64,000 nucleotides of DNA, taken from NCBI RefSeq assembly GCF_001650735.1, contig NZ_LXVY01000005.1, forward strand, positions 62,001 through 126,000. Reading direction: 5' to 3'. Shown one piece after another: positions 43,929 through 52,772 of the stretch (position 1 is its first letter; each line of letters starts with the position of its first letter). The translations under genes were made by a program, and so were the position numbers. Below the pieces are notes generated by a model. The model was not told where the DNA came from. It ran no database searches and worked only from the letters and a program-made list of their open reading frames with translations. The DNA comes from Sphingomonas sp. TDK1. Lineage in GTDB: Bacteria; Pseudomonadota; Alphaproteobacteria; Sphingomonadales; Sphingomonadaceae.

Positions 43929-46124
43929 TTGAACCTGCAACTCAGCGAACAACAGGCCTTGTTGCGGGACAGCCTTGAGCGACTGTTTCAGAACGAATCG
44001 ACTTCGGCACGCATCCGGGCCGCAGAACCGCTGGGATATGATCCGGCACTCTGGACGGAACTGGTCGGATTCGGCCTTCCCCTGATGCGGGTGCCGGAGG
44101 GGCGGGGGGGCGGCGGCCTGGCCCTTATCGATGCGGTGGTCGTTGCCGAAACGCTCGGCAGCTATCTGGCATCGGTGCCACTGATCGAATGCGCCGTGGC
44201 GAGCCGAATTCTCGCGGACATCGCACCCGCCGGGCATGCCGTCCTGGAGGACATTGCAGGCGGTTCGATCCTCACCGTCGCGCTCCACCCTGTGGAAGCC
44301 GGTATGCCGCAACTGGTTCCCGCCGGCGCCATCGCCGATCGGGTCCTCTGTTCGGACGGGGCAACCGTCTATCTCGCCGCCGTGCCCGCAGATCGGACGG
44401 TTCCGGCCAACCTCGGCACGCTGCCGCTGGCTATGATAACGATCGATCTCGAAAATGCGCTGGCACTCGCCTCCGGTCCGGACGCATGCGCCGCCTGGCA
44501 GGCCGGCATCGAGGAATGGAAGTTGCTCGCGGCCGCCAATATCGCCGCCATGGGCCGCAAGGCGCTCGAGCATGCCGCAGCCTACGCGTCGGAGCGCGAG
44601 GCATTCGGCCGGCCGATCGGCAGCTTCCAGGGCCTCGCACATCCGCTCGCCGACGCCGTTACCGATGTCGAGGGTGCGCAATTGCTCTGCTGGCGGGCGG
44701 CCTCGGAAGCCGAACCTTCCGCTCGCGCCGCGCAGATCTCGGCAGCGCTTTGGTGGTCGACCCGCGCTGCCTCCGCGGCGACGATCCGGGCTATGCGGAC
44801 CTTCGGCGGCTACGGCGTGTCGATGGAGTATGACGCGCAGATCTATTTCCGGCGGGCCCGCGCCTGGTCGATGCTGCTCGGCGATCCCGAGGCCGAGCTC
44901 AACCTGCTCGGCGACCGCCTCTGGGGTGGGCGGACGGATCCCGTGCCCCACATCGGCAGCGGCGAGATCAGCTTCGGGCTCGGCGATGCCGCGGAAGCCT
45001 ATGCGGCCGAGGCCCGCGCCTTCTTCGCCGCGCACATGACTCCCGAAATGCGCCGATTCATCCACGAGACCGACGACGGCGACCACCCCTTCAACACCCA
45101 GCTGGCCAAGGCGGGCTTTCTCTACGCGGATTGGCCTGCCGCCCTCGGCGGGGGCGACAGGACTCCCTATGAGATGGCAGCACTGAACGAAGTCTATTGC
45201 GAGTTCGAGTGGCCCCGCGTGCCCGGCACGGTGACGCACATGGTCGGCAAGATTCTCATGCACTTCGCCTCGGAAGAGGTGAAAGAAGAAGTCCTTCCCG
45301 GACTCGCGTCCGGGGAGCGGAACGTCGCTCTCGGCTATTCCGAGCCTTCGGCCGGGTCGGACATCTTCGCCGCGAAGACGCGCGCCACCCGCGATGGCGA
45401 CGACTGGATCATCGACGGACAGAAGATGTTCACCAGCCAGGGCCATCTGGCCGACTATGTCCTGCTGATCGCCCGAACGGACCCGGCGCTGCCCAAGCAT
45501 GCCGGTCTCACGCTTTTCCTCGTGCCCGTTTCCATCCCCGGCTTCGAAGTACACGAGATCAAGACGCTGGGTGGCGAGCGGACCAACATCACCTATTATT
45601 CCGACATGCGCGTCCCGGATCGCTATCGGATCGGCGACGTCAATGGAGGAACCAAGGTTCTCGGCCTCGCGCTGGCGCTGGAACAGGGCGGCGGCGACTT
45701 CTTCGTAAGTGCCCTGCGTATCATGCTCCGCCATGCACTCGCCTGGGCGCACACCGCCAACACCCAGGGCGAGCGGCCGATCGACCGGCAGCGAGTCCGC
45801 GCGCGCCTTGCCCAATGTCATGCCCGCCTGCTCGTCGCGGATGTCCTCGACAGGCGATGCCTCTGGGGATTCGTGAGCGGCCAGGGCAAGAAATATTACG
45901 GCCCCATGGCGAAGCTGTTCGCCTCCGAAGCGCTGGTCAGCTGCTCGAGCGAACTGGTCGAACTCGCCGCGCCATGGTCGCTGATCCAGGCGCATACCGA
46001 CCTTGGCACCGTAGAGCTCGAAAGCCGCAAGGCGATTCAGGCGACGATCTATGGCGGCACCAGCGAAGTGCAGCGCAGCATCGTGGCGGAATCCGCGCTC
46101 GGGCTTCCGCGAACCCGAAGCTAG
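43929..46124 (+). CDS. fused double-domain acyl-CoA dehydrogenase
   Basis: A protein of 731 residues with two consecutive acyl-CoA dehydrogenase domains. The first (about 1-340) is short and helical, with SEREAFGRPIGSFQGLAH and MRTFGGYGVSMEYDAQIYF. The second (about 355-731) is complete, with YADWPAALGGGDRTPYE, YSEPSAGSDIFAAKTRA, GQKMFTSQGH and YGGTSEVQRSIVAESALG. Single-chain double dehydrogenases are known from FadE34/CasC of actinobacterial steroid catabolism, acting on acyl-CoAs with a bulky ring system. Start TTG 43929 follows AAGGAGA. It is followed by a hydratase 11 bases on, forming a dehydrogenation-hydration unit. Confidence 0.93.
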   Translation: MNLQLSEQQALLRDSLERLFQNESTSARIRAAEPLGYDPALWTELVGFGLPLMRVPEGRGGGGLALIDAVVVAETLGSYLASVPLIECAVASRILADIAPAGHAVLEDIAGGSILTVALHPVEAGMPQLVPAGAIADRVLCSDGATVYLAAVPADRTVPANLGTLPLAMITIDLENALALASGPDACAAWQAGIEEWKLLAAANIAAMGRKALEHAAAYASEREAFGRPIGSFQGLAHPLADAVTDVEGAQLLCWRAASEAEPSARAAQISAALWWSTRAASAATIRAMRTFGGYGVSMEYDAQIYFRRARAWSMLLGDPEAELNLLGDRLWGGRTDPVPHIGSGEISFGLGDAAEAYAAEARAFFAAHMTPEMRRFIHETDDGDHPFNTQLAKAGFLYADWPAALGGGDRTPYEMAALNEVYCEFEWPRVPGTVTHMVGKILMHFASEEVKEEVLPGLASGERNVALGYSEPSAGSDIFAAKTRATRDGDDWIIDGQKMFTSQGHLADYVLLIARTDPALPKHAGLTLFLVPVSIPGFEVHEIKTLGGERTNITYYSDMRVPDRYRIGDVNGGTKVLGLALALEQGGGDFFVSALRIMLRHALAWAHTANTQGERPIDRQRVRARLAQCHARLLVADVLDRRCLWGFVSGQGKKYYGPMAKLFASEALVSCSSELVELAAPWSLIQAHTDLGTVELESRKAIQATIYGGTSEVQRSIVAESALGLPRTRS

Positions 46125-46135
46125 GAGTGCAACCA

Positions 46136-46930
46136 ATGTCCGAACCCGATCTGCTCCGGAAAGAGCGCGGCGCGATCCTCGAACTCGTGCTCAACCGGCC
46201 GGCGAAGTACAACGCGATCAACATGGCGATCGCCGACGGCATCGCAGATGCCTTGGATGTCTTCCGGGATCGACGCGACCTGCGGGTGCTGCTGATCCGC
46301 GCGAACGGGAAGTATTTTTCCGCCGGGGCCGACCTGACCGACATCCAGAAGGGCGACACGGCGGGAAGCTCGTCGAACGAACGGACATGGTATCGCCGCG
46401 GGCGTGGTAGCTTCCACAGCATGTTCGACGAAATGGAGGCCATCGAGAAGCCGATCGTCGTCGCGCATCAGGGGCCCTGCTTTGGCGGCGCGTTCGAAAT
46501 GTCGCTCTCGTGCGACTTCCGCCTCGCCGCTTCCTCGGCAACCTACAGGATGCCGGAAATCGATATCGGCTGCATCCCGGGCTCGGGCGGGACGAGCCGG
46601 CTGACGCGCCTGATCGGCCCCCATTGGGCGCGCTGGTTCGTGCTGGCCGGCGCAACGGCGAGCGCGCAGCAAGCGCTGAGCATGGGCCTGCTGCATGACG
46701 TGTTTTCCGATGAGGATTTCGGCGCCCGCGTCGAGGCGTTCTGCGAAAAACTGGCCTCCCTCCCCCCCGAAGCGGTCGCCATCTCCAAGCTGACGATCGA
46801 GCTGACGGCGGATCTCGAGCGGCAACAGGCCCGTAACGTGGAACGCCTCGCCAACAGCATCCTCTTCCTCGGTGACGAGCACCGCAGCCTGATCGCTGCC
46901 ATGATCGAAAAGCTTTCGAAGAAAAAATGA
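46136..46930 (+). CDS. enoyl-CoA hydratase/isomerase family protein
   Basis: A 264-residue crotonase-fold protein with NRPAKYNAINMAI, FSAGADLTDIQKG, HQGPCFGGAFEMSLSCDFRLA and the catalytic-Glu loop MPEIDIGCIPGSGGTSRLTRL. The Glu-containing loop is intact, so a true hydratase or dehydratase activity is likely. TAGGAG precedes ATG 46136. It lies between the fused dehydrogenase (11 bases) and an amidohydrolase (22 bases) in one transcription unit, and probably hydrates the product of that dehydrogenase (inference). Confidence 0.9.
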   Translation: MSEPDLLRKERGAILELVLNRPAKYNAINMAIADGIADALDVFRDRRDLRVLLIRANGKYFSAGADLTDIQKGDTAGSSSNERTWYRRGRGSFHSMFDEMEAIEKPIVVAHQGPCFGGAFEMSLSCDFRLAASSATYRMPEIDIGCIPGSGGTSRLTRLIGPHWARWFVLAGATASAQQALSMGLLHDVFSDEDFGARVEAFCEKLASLPPEAVAISKLTIELTADLERQQARNVERLANSILFLGDEHRSLIAAMIEKLSKKK

Positions 46931-46952
46931 CGTTGTCTTAGGAGCTAGCGCT

Positions 46953-48059
46953 ATGAATGACCTGACCGAATTCTGGCCGAAGAACAGGAAATTGTCGAAG
47001 GGCGATTGGACACCGCCGGCCGGCACGCGGTTCATTTCCGCCGACGATCATCTGATGGAGGCCCAAAATCTTTGGGAAGAGCGGCTGACCGGCCCCGACA
47101 AGGATCGCGCGCCCAAATTCTGGCAAGACGAACACGGCATCTTCCATCTGGTCGTGGATGGTGAATCCTACAACACGCCGGGCTTCGATCTCTCGTTTCC
47201 GGAGGGACGGCCCGGCTTCTGGGACACCCAGAAGCGGCTCGAAGACATGGATGCCGAAGGCATCGATGCGTCGATCACGTTCCACTCGCGCGCTGCCGCA
47301 CTGATCCGCATGAAGGACAAGGATCTTTGGTTCAAGTGCATCGACGTTTTCAACGAGTGGTTGGCCGAATGGCGAATGATCGCGCCCGACCGACTGTTCC
47401 CGGTCGCCTATCTCCCGACCTTCTACAAACCCGAGATGACCCGGGACTATATGCAGAAGATCAAGGCGCTTGGCTTCAAGGCCGTCGAAATCCCGTCGGC
47501 ACCGCGCGGCGTCCGCTATAACGGATCGGAAATGCTCCCCATGTGGGAAGCCATCGCCGAAGCCGGTCTGCCGCTTTCGATTCATATCGGCGTGGCGCTC
47601 GAATATACGGGCACGGGGGCGCTGGCGGCGAACATCAACCGCAATCTCCAACCGTTCAACGCGCTGTTCGGCCAACTCGTTTTCGCGGGTCTCTTCGATC
47701 GGTTTCCCGATCTGCGGATCGTCTTCACCGAAGGCGGCGCCAGCTGGGTTCCGCCGACGATCACCGGCGCGGACAAGATCTACCGCGACTATATCTCGGC
47801 CATTCGCCCGCGCATCGAACACAAGCCCAGCCACTATTGGTATCAGAATTGCTGGACGACGTTCATGGACGATCCGGTCGCGCTCGATCTGATCGACTGG
47901 ATCGGCGAGGACAAGCTGATGTGGTCGATCGACTATCCGCACCCCGAAGGCGTCTTCGGCGAATCCATGCAGATCGCCAAGCAGATCTACGACAAGGCCG
48001 GGGAAGCGCGATTCAAGAAGATCGTTGGCGGCAACGCCGCCCAGCTCTGGGGCATTTGA
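46953..48059 (+). CDS. amidohydrolase family protein (PF04909, ACMSD-like TIM barrel)
   Basis: A protein of 368 residues. Metal-site candidates are SADDHLMEAQNLWEE near residue 30, LSIHIGVALEYTG near 210, and SIDYPHPEG near 330. It is a paralogue of the product of 11550-12635 and shows the same substitution of the first HxH by DxH. It also shares features with uncharacterised amidohydrolases common in sphingomonad and mycobacterial catabolic loci. Either decarboxylation or hydrolytic C-C cleavage of a pathway intermediate is possible. TAGGAG precedes ATG 46953. It ends the operon that begins with the fused dehydrogenase and is convergent with the MarR gene. Confidence 0.85.
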   Translation: MNDLTEFWPKNRKLSKGDWTPPAGTRFISADDHLMEAQNLWEERLTGPDKDRAPKFWQDEHGIFHLVVDGESYNTPGFDLSFPEGRPGFWDTQKRLEDMDAEGIDASITFHSRAAALIRMKDKDLWFKCIDVFNEWLAEWRMIAPDRLFPVAYLPTFYKPEMTRDYMQKIKALGFKAVEIPSAPRGVRYNGSEMLPMWEAIAEAGLPLSIHIGVALEYTGTGALAANINRNLQPFNALFGQLVFAGLFDRFPDLRIVFTEGGASWVPPTITGADKIYRDYISAIRPRIEHKPSHYWYQNCWTTFMDDPVALDLIDWIGEDKLMWSIDYPHPEGVFGESMQIAKQIYDKAGEARFKKIVGGNAAQLWGI

Positions 48060-48197
48060 GCCTGCGCGGTTTGCCGTAATCAGGGAGGAGGCGTAGCCGG
48101 GCGCCTTCTCCCCGCCCCGACAAACCCTTCTGCCCCGCATCGCGCGCAAGGCAACAGGCACCGACCCAACTGCAGGCGATGCCTGCCTTGTGCGCCG

Positions 48198-48671
48198 CTA
48201 CCGCTTCCCGTCCGGTTTCCGCAGATATGCCTCGATCGTCGTCCGCACCGCGCGTAGCTCTGCGGCCACGCGCTGGCATGCCTCCACGGAAAGCGCCTCC
48301 AGCACCGCCTCGGCCGTCCGCGTCGCACGTTCGGTTGCGGCCTGATAGACGGCCGCTCCCGCCTCGGTGACCTGCAGGAAATGGGCGAGCTTGTGATCGG
48401 GATTGGGCTCCGTCCGTAGCAGTGTTGCCGTCACCAAGCGGTTGGCCGTGCGCTGAACGACCTGGCGATGCAGACCGAGGCTTCGGCCGATCTGCGGCAC
48501 CGTCGGGGGGCGCGTGGCCTCAACGACCGCGGTGAGGATGGTGAGTTCCATTTGCGAGAGGTTCACCGACGGCGCCACATCCGCGAACAGACCGTCCAGC
48601 CGCCCCTTCAGCCGGATGACTTCGTCGACAAGGGGAACCAGCGGATGCGAGGCAGTCGAGAGGGGCTTCAT
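48198..48671 (-). CDS. MarR family transcriptional regulator
   Basis: A protein of 157 residues starting at ATG 48671. The winged helix covers about residues 35-105 (LSQMELTILTAVVEA, PTVPQIGRSLGLHRQVVQRTANRL, then the wing TEPNPDHKLAHFLQVT). N- and C-terminal helices form the MarR dimer. It is divergent from the PhyH dioxygenase at 48787, and a perfect palindrome at 48746-48764 between the two genes is the obvious operator. It most likely represses the dioxygenase, and perhaps itself, until an aromatic or acidic metabolite binds (inference from family behaviour). Confidence 0.9.
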   Translation of the reverse strand: MKPLSTASHPLVPLVDEVIRLKGRLDGLFADVAPSVNLSQMELTILTAVVEATRPPTVPQIGRSLGLHRQVVQRTANRLVTATLLRTEPNPDHKLAHFLQVTEAGAAVYQAATERATRTAEAVLEALSVEACQRVAAELRAVRTTIEAYLRKPDGKR

Positions 48672-48745
48672 GAACTCTTTCCGGCAGAATGACGGGCAAG
48701 CGCGAAGCCTCGCACATTGCAACGCCGTTTTCCAGATTGACTCTG

Positions 48746-48764
48746 AAGTTCCAAAGTGGAACTT
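48746..48764. promoter_or_regulatory. palindromic operator, likely MarR site
   Basis: AAGTTCCA-AAG-TGGAACTT is a perfect 8-bp inverted repeat with a 3-base centre. It is placed 23 bases before the PhyH start codon and 75 bases before the divergent MarR start, where it would overlap or lie just downstream of a promoter. It is unrelated to the 22-bp element of the rest of the locus. Confidence 0.75.
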
Positions 48765-48786
48765 TGTGTCAAATAGGAGAGGGTTC

Positions 48787-49626
48787 ATGTCGGTCGTTAC
48801 ACCCGCCCATATCGAACAATATCGCCGTGACGGCGCCGTGCTCATCAAAGGCGCTTTGTCGAGCGCAGACGTCGCCCAGCTCGAGCGCGGCATCGAGCAA
48901 TGCTATCGAGAGGAGCGGGGTCCCGCGACCGTGGTCGAAGGCGGCGCAACCGGCGGCGCCACGGTCGTTCGCGACTATGCCTCGATGGAGAGCCCGGTTC
49001 TAGCGGATCTCCTGGGGTCGGGACGAATCGGAGCGATCGGATCGGCCCTGATGCAAGCCCCATCGGCGCAGCTCATCCTGGACCAGGTTTTCTATAAGGC
49101 TGGCGGGCCGGTAGTGGCGACGCCATGGCATCAGGACACACCTTTTCTGCGCGTGCGCGGGGAGTCCATCGTTCGCTTATGGTTTCCCTGCGATTTCTCG
49201 CCGCGACACTTGACGGTGCAGGTCCTCCGAGGCTCGCACCGGTGGGACATGATCTTCAGCACCCAGGTTCGATCGGGCGACCCGTCCGCCAAGGAAGGCG
49301 CGACGGGAATTGGCGATCCCGGGATGCCGATGGTGCCAGACGTCGCACGTTTCCCGGAAAGCTTCGACATCTTGACCTTCGACGTGGCGCCCGGCGACGT
49401 GCTCGCCTTCCAGGGGAACGTCGTGCACGGTGCCGGGGGGCATCCCAATCACCCCACTCCCCGGCGCGCCTATGCGGTGCTGCTCGGCGGGCCGGACGTC
49501 CACTATCACGCTCCCCGGGGCAAGGCCTTCCCCTCACCCGGCCGGATGCGGGGGTTGCGCGCAAAGGACGATATCCCGGATGCCGCGAAGATCGGTGCGT
49601 ATCCGGATGCATTCCCCGTCTGCTGA
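48787..49626 (+). CDS. phytanoyl-CoA dioxygenase (PhyH) family protein
   Basis: A protein of 279 residues starting at ATG 48787 behind AGGAGAGGG. It has the Fe(II)/2-oxoglutarate dioxygenase facial triad: His and Asp in WHQDTPF (near residue 118) and the distal His in VVHGAGGHPNHPTPRRAY, followed by the 2-oxoglutarate-binding Arg. It should hydroxylate an aliphatic or alicyclic carbon using oxygen and 2-oxoglutarate. PhyH enzymes can remove a beta-methyl block before beta-oxidation (alpha-oxidation of phytanoyl-CoA), which would suit a branched isoprenoid substrate, but related enzymes act on many metabolites. It is controlled by the adjacent MarR operator and convergent with a reductase-like gene. 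Confidence 0.88.
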   Translation: MSVVTPAHIEQYRRDGAVLIKGALSSADVAQLERGIEQCYREERGPATVVEGGATGGATVVRDYASMESPVLADLLGSGRIGAIGSALMQAPSAQLILDQVFYKAGGPVVATPWHQDTPFLRVRGESIVRLWFPCDFSPRHLTVQVLRGSHRWDMIFSTQVRSGDPSAKEGATGIGDPGMPMVPDVARFPESFDILTFDVAPGDVLAFQGNVVHGAGGHPNHPTPRRAYAVLLGGPDVHYHAPRGKAFPSPGRMRGLRAKDDIPDAAKIGAYPDAFPVC

Positions 49627-49646
49627 CCGGCACCGCTGCCTGATGG

Positions 49647-49676
49647 GGCGGACGCACACAACGCCGCGCGTCCGCC
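49647..49676. terminator. strong inverted repeat between convergent genes
   Basis: GGCGGACGC at 49647-49655 pairs perfectly with GCGTCCGCC at 49668-49676 around a 12-base loop. It lies 20 bases after the PhyH stop and 36 bases before the 3' end of the minus-strand reductase-like gene. Confidence 0.6.
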
Positions 49677-49712
49677 GAATGCCAGGGAGGTGCTGCGGCC
49701 CGCACGCCCCCC

Positions 49713-50762
49713 TCAGCGGCGGATGTTCCTGGAGTAGAAGTGCGGCATATCCAGCTGACCGAGGATGCCCGGCTTCGCCGCGCAGACCTCGTTGATGGCG
49801 TTGATCGGGTGCAGAGCGGTGATCGCACACCCATCGTAAAGGCTGAGCGCCATTTCGGTGTGGATATTGGGCTCACCCTTGATGATCACCTGATAACCAC
49901 ACTCGGCGCCGTTCAGCGGCTGCTCGAATTCGGGCCCGGCGTCGACATGGCACCGCTCCACCTTGCGGTAGATGATCAGCGGCTTGCCTTTGTACATGCC
50001 GCGCATCGTCCAGCGGACCGCGGCGATCGTGTTGGCAAGCCCTTTGCCCCAGGCTGCATCATAATCATGATCGAGCGCCGCCGTCTCATAGGTTTGAACG
50101 ATCTCGTCCAGCTCGACACCCAGATAATCGGCGATCCCCCAGATGGTGCTTTCATGCCAGCCCTTGCCGATATCATCGTAAAACATCGGTGCGCGATAAT
50201 CGAGCGGCTGGTTGAACCCCCAGTTCATGATGGACAGGAAGCTGCCATAGCCGTTCAGGTTGGATATCTCGCAGACATCGACGGTGTCGACTTCACCGGC
50301 ACCCGACAACAGGCTGAACAGATGGCCGATCGTCATATAGCCGGGATCCGTGCCGCCACAGAAGATCGAGGCTCCGCCCTTTTCACAGGCTTGCGCGATC
50401 GGCTCGACAAACGCGCTGCGGCCGAATTCGGGGGCAATGAGATCCATCAGCGCAGGCCCCACGACATTGATGCCGGCCTCGAGAAACGGAACCACATCCG
50501 CCACACATTCCGCTTCGCGATGCGAATAGTTTCCCTGGTAAACCAGGCAATCGGGCTTGAGCGCCAACAGCTCGGCCGGATCGGCGGTCGCAATGACGCC
50601 TGTCTTCCGACGCCCCGCGATATCGCCGGCATCGCGACCGATCTTGTCGGGCGACCAGGCCAGAAGGCCGACCAGCTCATATTCTGGATGACCGATCAGG
50701 CCGCGCAGGCCGGGCATTCCGATGGGGCCCGTACCCCAGACGGCAACACGCTTTTTCGCCAT
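49713..50762 (-). CDS. NAD(P)-dependent dihydrodipicolinate reductase-like protein (paralogue 2)
   Basis: A protein of 349 residues, the same length as the product of 17402-18451 and identical over long stretches, for example VWGTGPIGMPGLRGLIGHPEYELVGL in two adjoining pieces and FCGGTDPGYM. The N-terminal loop binds NAD(P). It lacks the short length and genomic context of biosynthetic DapB. The two close copies lie more than 30 kb apart in the locus, which suggests a duplication kept for two related substrates or two induction conditions (inference). The upstream region contains AACATTAGATTTA on the minus strand, a weak relative of the recurring element. Reaction unknown. Confidence 0.8.
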   Translation of the reverse strand: MAKKRVAVWGTGPIGMPGLRGLIGHPEYELVGLLAWSPDKIGRDAGDIAGRRKTGVIATADPAELLALKPDCLVYQGNYSHREAECVADVVPFLEAGINVVGPALMDLIAPEFGRSAFVEPIAQACEKGGASIFCGGTDPGYMTIGHLFSLLSGAGEVDTVDVCEISNLNGYGSFLSIMNWGFNQPLDYRAPMFYDDIGKGWHESTIWGIADYLGVELDEIVQTYETAALDHDYDAAWGKGLANTIAAVRWTMRGMYKGKPLIIYRKVERCHVDAGPEFEQPLNGAECGYQVIIKGEPNIHTEMALSLYDGCAITALHPINAINEVCAAKPGILGQLDMPHFYSRNIRR

Positions 50763-50813
50763 TTCTCTCTCCTGCTCGGGTTCTTCTTGCGGGAAACCGC
50801 TCGAAACAAGGGT

Positions 50814-50837
50814 ATCAATTTAAATCTAATGTTCAAT
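50814..50837 (-). promoter_or_regulatory. weak copy K of recurring element
   Basis: On the minus strand CATTAGATTTAAATTGAT contains TAGATT (50823-50828) and ends in ATTGAT as in the consensus; the CGGTCG core is missing. It is 52 bases upstream of the reductase-like gene. Confidence 0.35.
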
Positions 50838-50853
50838 AGAATATATGAAGATC

Positions 50854-51837
50854 CTACGAGCGTCGCGTGCGCTCGCGCAGGCGCTTCGCTGCTTCGCCAT
50901 ATTCCGCGGCAATGCGGTCAACGAGATCCTGCACGGCGGGAATGTCGTCGATCAGCCCGACGCCTTGGCCGGCAGCCCAGATATCCCGCCAGGGCTTGCG
51001 CTCGGAGGAACGGGGATCCTGCGCGACGGTTTCGACGGACAGGTGGTCTGGGTCGAACCCGTTCGCGCGGATGGACGATCGCATGAAATTGCAAGGCACC
51101 CCGCGCGTGAAGGCAGGCGTGTAAAGGATGTCGCTGGTATCCGCTGCCACCAACATCGCCTTATAGGCATCCGGCGCCATCGATTCCTTCGTGGCGATGA
51201 AGCGGGTGCCCATGTAACAGAGATCCGCACCCAGCGCCTGCGCCGCCAGAATGCCGCCGCCCGTGCCGATCGCGCCGCCAAGGACGATCACGCCGTCGAA
51301 AAAGGCGCGAACCTGCGGGACCAAGGCGAAGGCGCTGACAGCGCCAGCATGGCCACCACCACCACTTGCGATCAGATTGATGCCGTCGACTCCTGCCTCC
51401 GCCGCCTTTTCGGCGTGGCGAACGCTCGTTGCGTCATGGAAAACGACGCCCCCCCATCCGTGCACTTCCTTGACAAGATCAGCCGGTGCACCGCCCACGC
51501 TGATGACGATCGGTACCCGCCGCCGCCTGCAGACCTCCAATTGCCTCTCGAACAAGCCGGCACGGTGCGCGTCCCTGCCCGCGCCTGCGCTGAGATTGGC
51601 GGCATAAGGCCCCGCCCGCTGGCCGGTGCGCGCTTCAAAGGCGGCGAGTTCCCCGGCAATCCGATCGAGCCATTCGTCATATTCCTCCGCAGAACGCGCC
51701 GAAGCCGAGGCAACGCCGGCCATGATACCGGCGGAACATGCCGCGATGACGATATCGGGGCCGGTGACGAGGAACATGGGCGCCGCCACCAGCGGCAGAC
51801 GCATTCCCGAGAATAGCGGCGTGTCCAAGAGTTCCAT
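50854..51837 (-). CDS. nitronate monooxygenase/2-nitropropane dioxygenase-like FMN protein (NPD family)
   Basis: A protein of about 327 residues with the TIM-barrel layout of the NPD family: LPLVAAPMFLVTG at the N-terminus, IVISVGGAPADLVKEVHGWGG, GINLIASGGGGHAG (FMN phosphate loop), VLGGAIGTGGGILAAQALGAD and MGTRFIATKES. It binds FMN. The family includes nitronate monooxygenases but also enoyl-reductase-like enzymes of uncertain role, and with no nitro-compound genes nearby an oxidation or reduction of a pathway acyl compound is as likely. ATG 51837 is chosen with GGAGG six bases upstream; ATG 51840 is the immediate alternative. It is co-oriented with the hydratase at 52681. Confidence 0.85.
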   Translation of the reverse strand: MELLDTPLFSGMRLPLVAAPMFLVTGPDIVIAACSAGIMAGVASASARSAEEYDEWLDRIAGELAAFEARTGQRAGPYAANLSAGAGRDAHRAGLFERQLEVCRRRRVPIVISVGGAPADLVKEVHGWGGVVFHDATSVRHAEKAAEAGVDGINLIASGGGGHAGAVSAFALVPQVRAFFDGVIVLGGAIGTGGGILAAQALGADLCYMGTRFIATKESMAPDAYKAMLVAADTSDILYTPAFTRGVPCNFMRSSIRANGFDPDHLSVETVAQDPRSSERKPWRDIWAAGQGVGLIDDIPAVQDLVDRIAAEYGEAAKRLRERTRRS

Positions 51838-51937
51838 CATTAGCCTCCCTGTGACTACCTCGTTCATCCTCGGGGCTGCGGGTGTGCAGCAGCGCCGCAG
51901 CACGACCTCCTGCCACTTCCCGCCCGCGCCGCATCCC

Positions 51938-52681
51938 CTAGAAGCCGCCGCTTTCCAGACGCGACGCCAGATCGGCGTTGCGGCCCGGATTGGTCTCGAT
52001 CTCCATCGCCAGCCCGTCGGCGAGCGGCATCTCGGCGCCGCCATCGATCATCGTCTTTAGCCAACGGGTCACGCCGCGCGGGTGACTGGCGATCAGCGCA
52101 GCGAACGCCTGGACCTCTTCGTGCAAGCGGTCCGTTGGAAACGACCTGTTCGCCAGCCCGATGCGCACCGCCTCTTCGGCCAGGACTTCGCGACCGGAGA
52201 ACATCATTTCCTTCGCCCTGGCACGGCCGATCCGGCGCGGAAGCCGTTGAGTCAGCCCCCAGCCTGCGTGCAATCCCCATTTCTGATGGGTATCCCCGAA
52301 CCGTACATCCTCCGCCGCGAAAAGGATGTCGGCGGTCAGCGCCAGTTCCAGGCCGCCTGTCAGGCAATGGCCCTGCACGGCCGCGATCACGGGTTGCGGA
52401 AGCGCGGCCAGGGCTGACAGGGTGGCGCGATTGAAGGCGGTGGGGTCGGGATCGGTCGGCTTCCGCTCCTTGAACGCCTTGAGATCGGCTCCGGCGCAGA
52501 AGGACCGCCCGGCACCGCGCAGGACGACGCAACCGATGGCCTCCGTCTGGGTAGCGATGGCGTCGATATGAGTGCGCAGTTCCCGGAAGCTGCCCGCTGA
52601 GAGCGCATTCAGAACCTCCGGACGATTTAGCGTCAGGGTAGCAACGCCGTCCGCGTCGCTTCGATCTACCAAAGAAGTCAC
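51938..52681 (-). CDS. enoyl-CoA hydratase/isomerase family protein
   Basis: A 247-residue crotonase-fold protein, slightly short for the family. It has NRPEVLNALSAGS, FCAGADLKAFKE, QGHCLTGGLELALTADI and HQKWGLHAGWGLTQRLPRRIG. The start is GTG 52681, supported by an almost perfect AAGGAGGTGA ribosome site seven bases upstream. It is the middle gene of a minus-strand run from the SDR at 55831 through the dehydrogenase pair to the NPD protein. It may hydrate the product of that dehydrogenase pair (inference). The usual C-terminal KRKPxF tail is absent; the protein ends ASRLESGGF. Confidence 0.9.
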   Translation of the reverse strand: MTSLVDRSDADGVATLTLNRPEVLNALSAGSFRELRTHIDAIATQTEAIGCVVLRGAGRSFCAGADLKAFKERKPTDPDPTAFNRATLSALAALPQPVIAAVQGHCLTGGLELALTADILFAAEDVRFGDTHQKWGLHAGWGLTQRLPRRIGRARAKEMMFSGREVLAEEAVRIGLANRSFPTDRLHEEVQAFAALIASHPRGVTRWLKTMIDGGAEMPLADGLAMEIETNPGRNADLASRLESGGF

Positions 52682-52772
52682 GCTGTCTCACCTCCTTGCT
52701 CAGCAGCGATCGCCCCTACGCCCCAGGGTTCGCCCCACGTATAAAGGCGAGGCGCCGGAGAAATTGCCGCGT

